From contig DATEAK010000276.1 of the NCBI GenBank assembly GCA_035288405.1, positions 1 to 14,234 of the forward strand: DNA of 14,234 nucleotides. The letters run 5' to 3'. Below are positions 14,038-14,234 of this stretch, in pieces (within the stretch, counting starts at the first letter, position 1; each line of letters opens with the position of its first letter). Below the pieces are notes generated by a model that saw only the letters and a program-made list of their open reading frames with translations, had not been told where the DNA came from and did not search any database. This DNA comes from JACPSX01 sp035288405 [NCBI: bacterium]. Its GTDB lineage: Bacteria > JACPSX01. The position numbers and the translations under genes were made by a program.

Positions 14038-14177
14038 AGGCCAACCTATGGATGCAGAACGAACTTCGAACGGTTGACCCCTCCCAATGGGGAATACATG
14101 TAGTCTCTTTGGGGACAAATGGCAACTAAGGTAATTGCACTACGCGCTGGGGTCCGGCCGGAGAGGGGATTGTGGCC

Positions 14178-14202
14178 GGGGGTTAAATCAGTGATTTCCC
14201 CC
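14178..14202. other. Imperfect hairpin upstream of the kinase gene
   Basis: GGGGG-TT-AAATCA-G-TGATTT-CCCCC forms a stem of 6 plus 5 pairs with a two-base bulge and a one-base centre. On neither strand is it followed by a clear T run, so it is not a standard intrinsic terminator. It could be an operator or a processed stem in the leader of the kinase-regulator transcript. Confidence 0.4.
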
Positions 14203-14208
14203 CCTCCC

Positions 14209-14234
14209 CCCGTTCTCCCTGAGCCAGTCGAAGG
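14209..14234 (-). repeat. REP-like repeat, third and partly degenerate copy at the right edge
   Basis: CCCGTTCTCCCTGAGCC-AGTCGAAGG resembles the repeat at 10648-10675 (CCCGTTCGGCCTGAGCTTGTCGAAGG), with about five differences by eye. It touches the window edge, so any partner copy lies outside. It shows that the repeat type occurs at both ends of the two-component gene pair. Confidence 0.5.

Noticed and set aside
14037-14118. Kinase start at the TTG at 14118
   Set aside because: No ribosome site precedes it and the extra 27 residues do not look like the usual kinase leader; kept only as an alternative.

Overview
The window (14,234 bases, moderately GC-rich, dense short-gap operons with GGAGG-type ribosome binding sites) looks like the chromosome of an anaerobic or facultatively respiring bacterium. 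The combination of multiheme c-type cytochromes, a sigma-54/NtrC-type regulator, a CISM-type molybdoenzyme, and a MaoC-like dehydratase next to an amidohydrolase and an IclR regulator suggests a deltaproteobacterial or Desulfobacterota-like lineage. That placement is inference from gene content; no rRNA or marker gene is present.

Layout, left to right. (1) Bases 1-2323, minus strand: an operon that begins with an IclR-family regulator, followed with a 1-base overlap by a double-hotdog MaoC/FAS1-like dehydratase, then an amidohydrolase-like gene that runs off the left edge. This looks like a self-regulated catabolic cluster of the acyl-CoA or aromatic type. (2) Bases 2452-3933: a decayed island. 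It holds a fragment of a multiheme cytochrome gene (minus strand), then plus-strand toxin-antitoxin debris: an MNT nucleotidyltransferase whose HEPN partner is missing, an antitoxin-like 'YDF' protein, a VapB-like antitoxin, and a PIN toxin that has lost its middle. (3) Bases 4106-10495, minus strand: a respiratory operon in the transcription order degenerate receiver protein, small membrane protein, 40-residue membrane microprotein, four-cluster ferredoxin subunit, NrfD/PsrC membrane subunit, stomatin-like SPFH protein, Tat-exported molybdopterin oxidoreductase, and a membrane-anchored six-heme cytochrome interrupted by an in-frame TAG. (4) Bases 10785-14118, minus strand: an NtrC-type response regulator and its histidine kinase, whose extracytoplasmic domain carries two CXXCH heme motifs.

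How the parts probably work together. A well-matched sigma-54 promoter (10530-10545) lies just upstream of the degenerate-receiver gene and downstream of the sigma-54-dependent activator gene. The simplest model is that the heme-bearing kinase senses redox state or a small ligand outside the membrane and phosphorylates the NtrC-like regulator. The regulator then switches on the eight-gene respiratory operon, which exchanges electrons between the quinone pool (NrfD), the iron-sulfur protein, the molybdoenzyme and the cytochrome. The substrate cannot be read from sequence. The most interesting points are the full sensor-to-complex circuit, the SPFH protein and pseudo-receiver inside a respiratory operon, the amber codon between hemes 3 and 4 of the cytochrome, and the toxin-antitoxin island bounded by direct repeats of the cytochrome 3' end.
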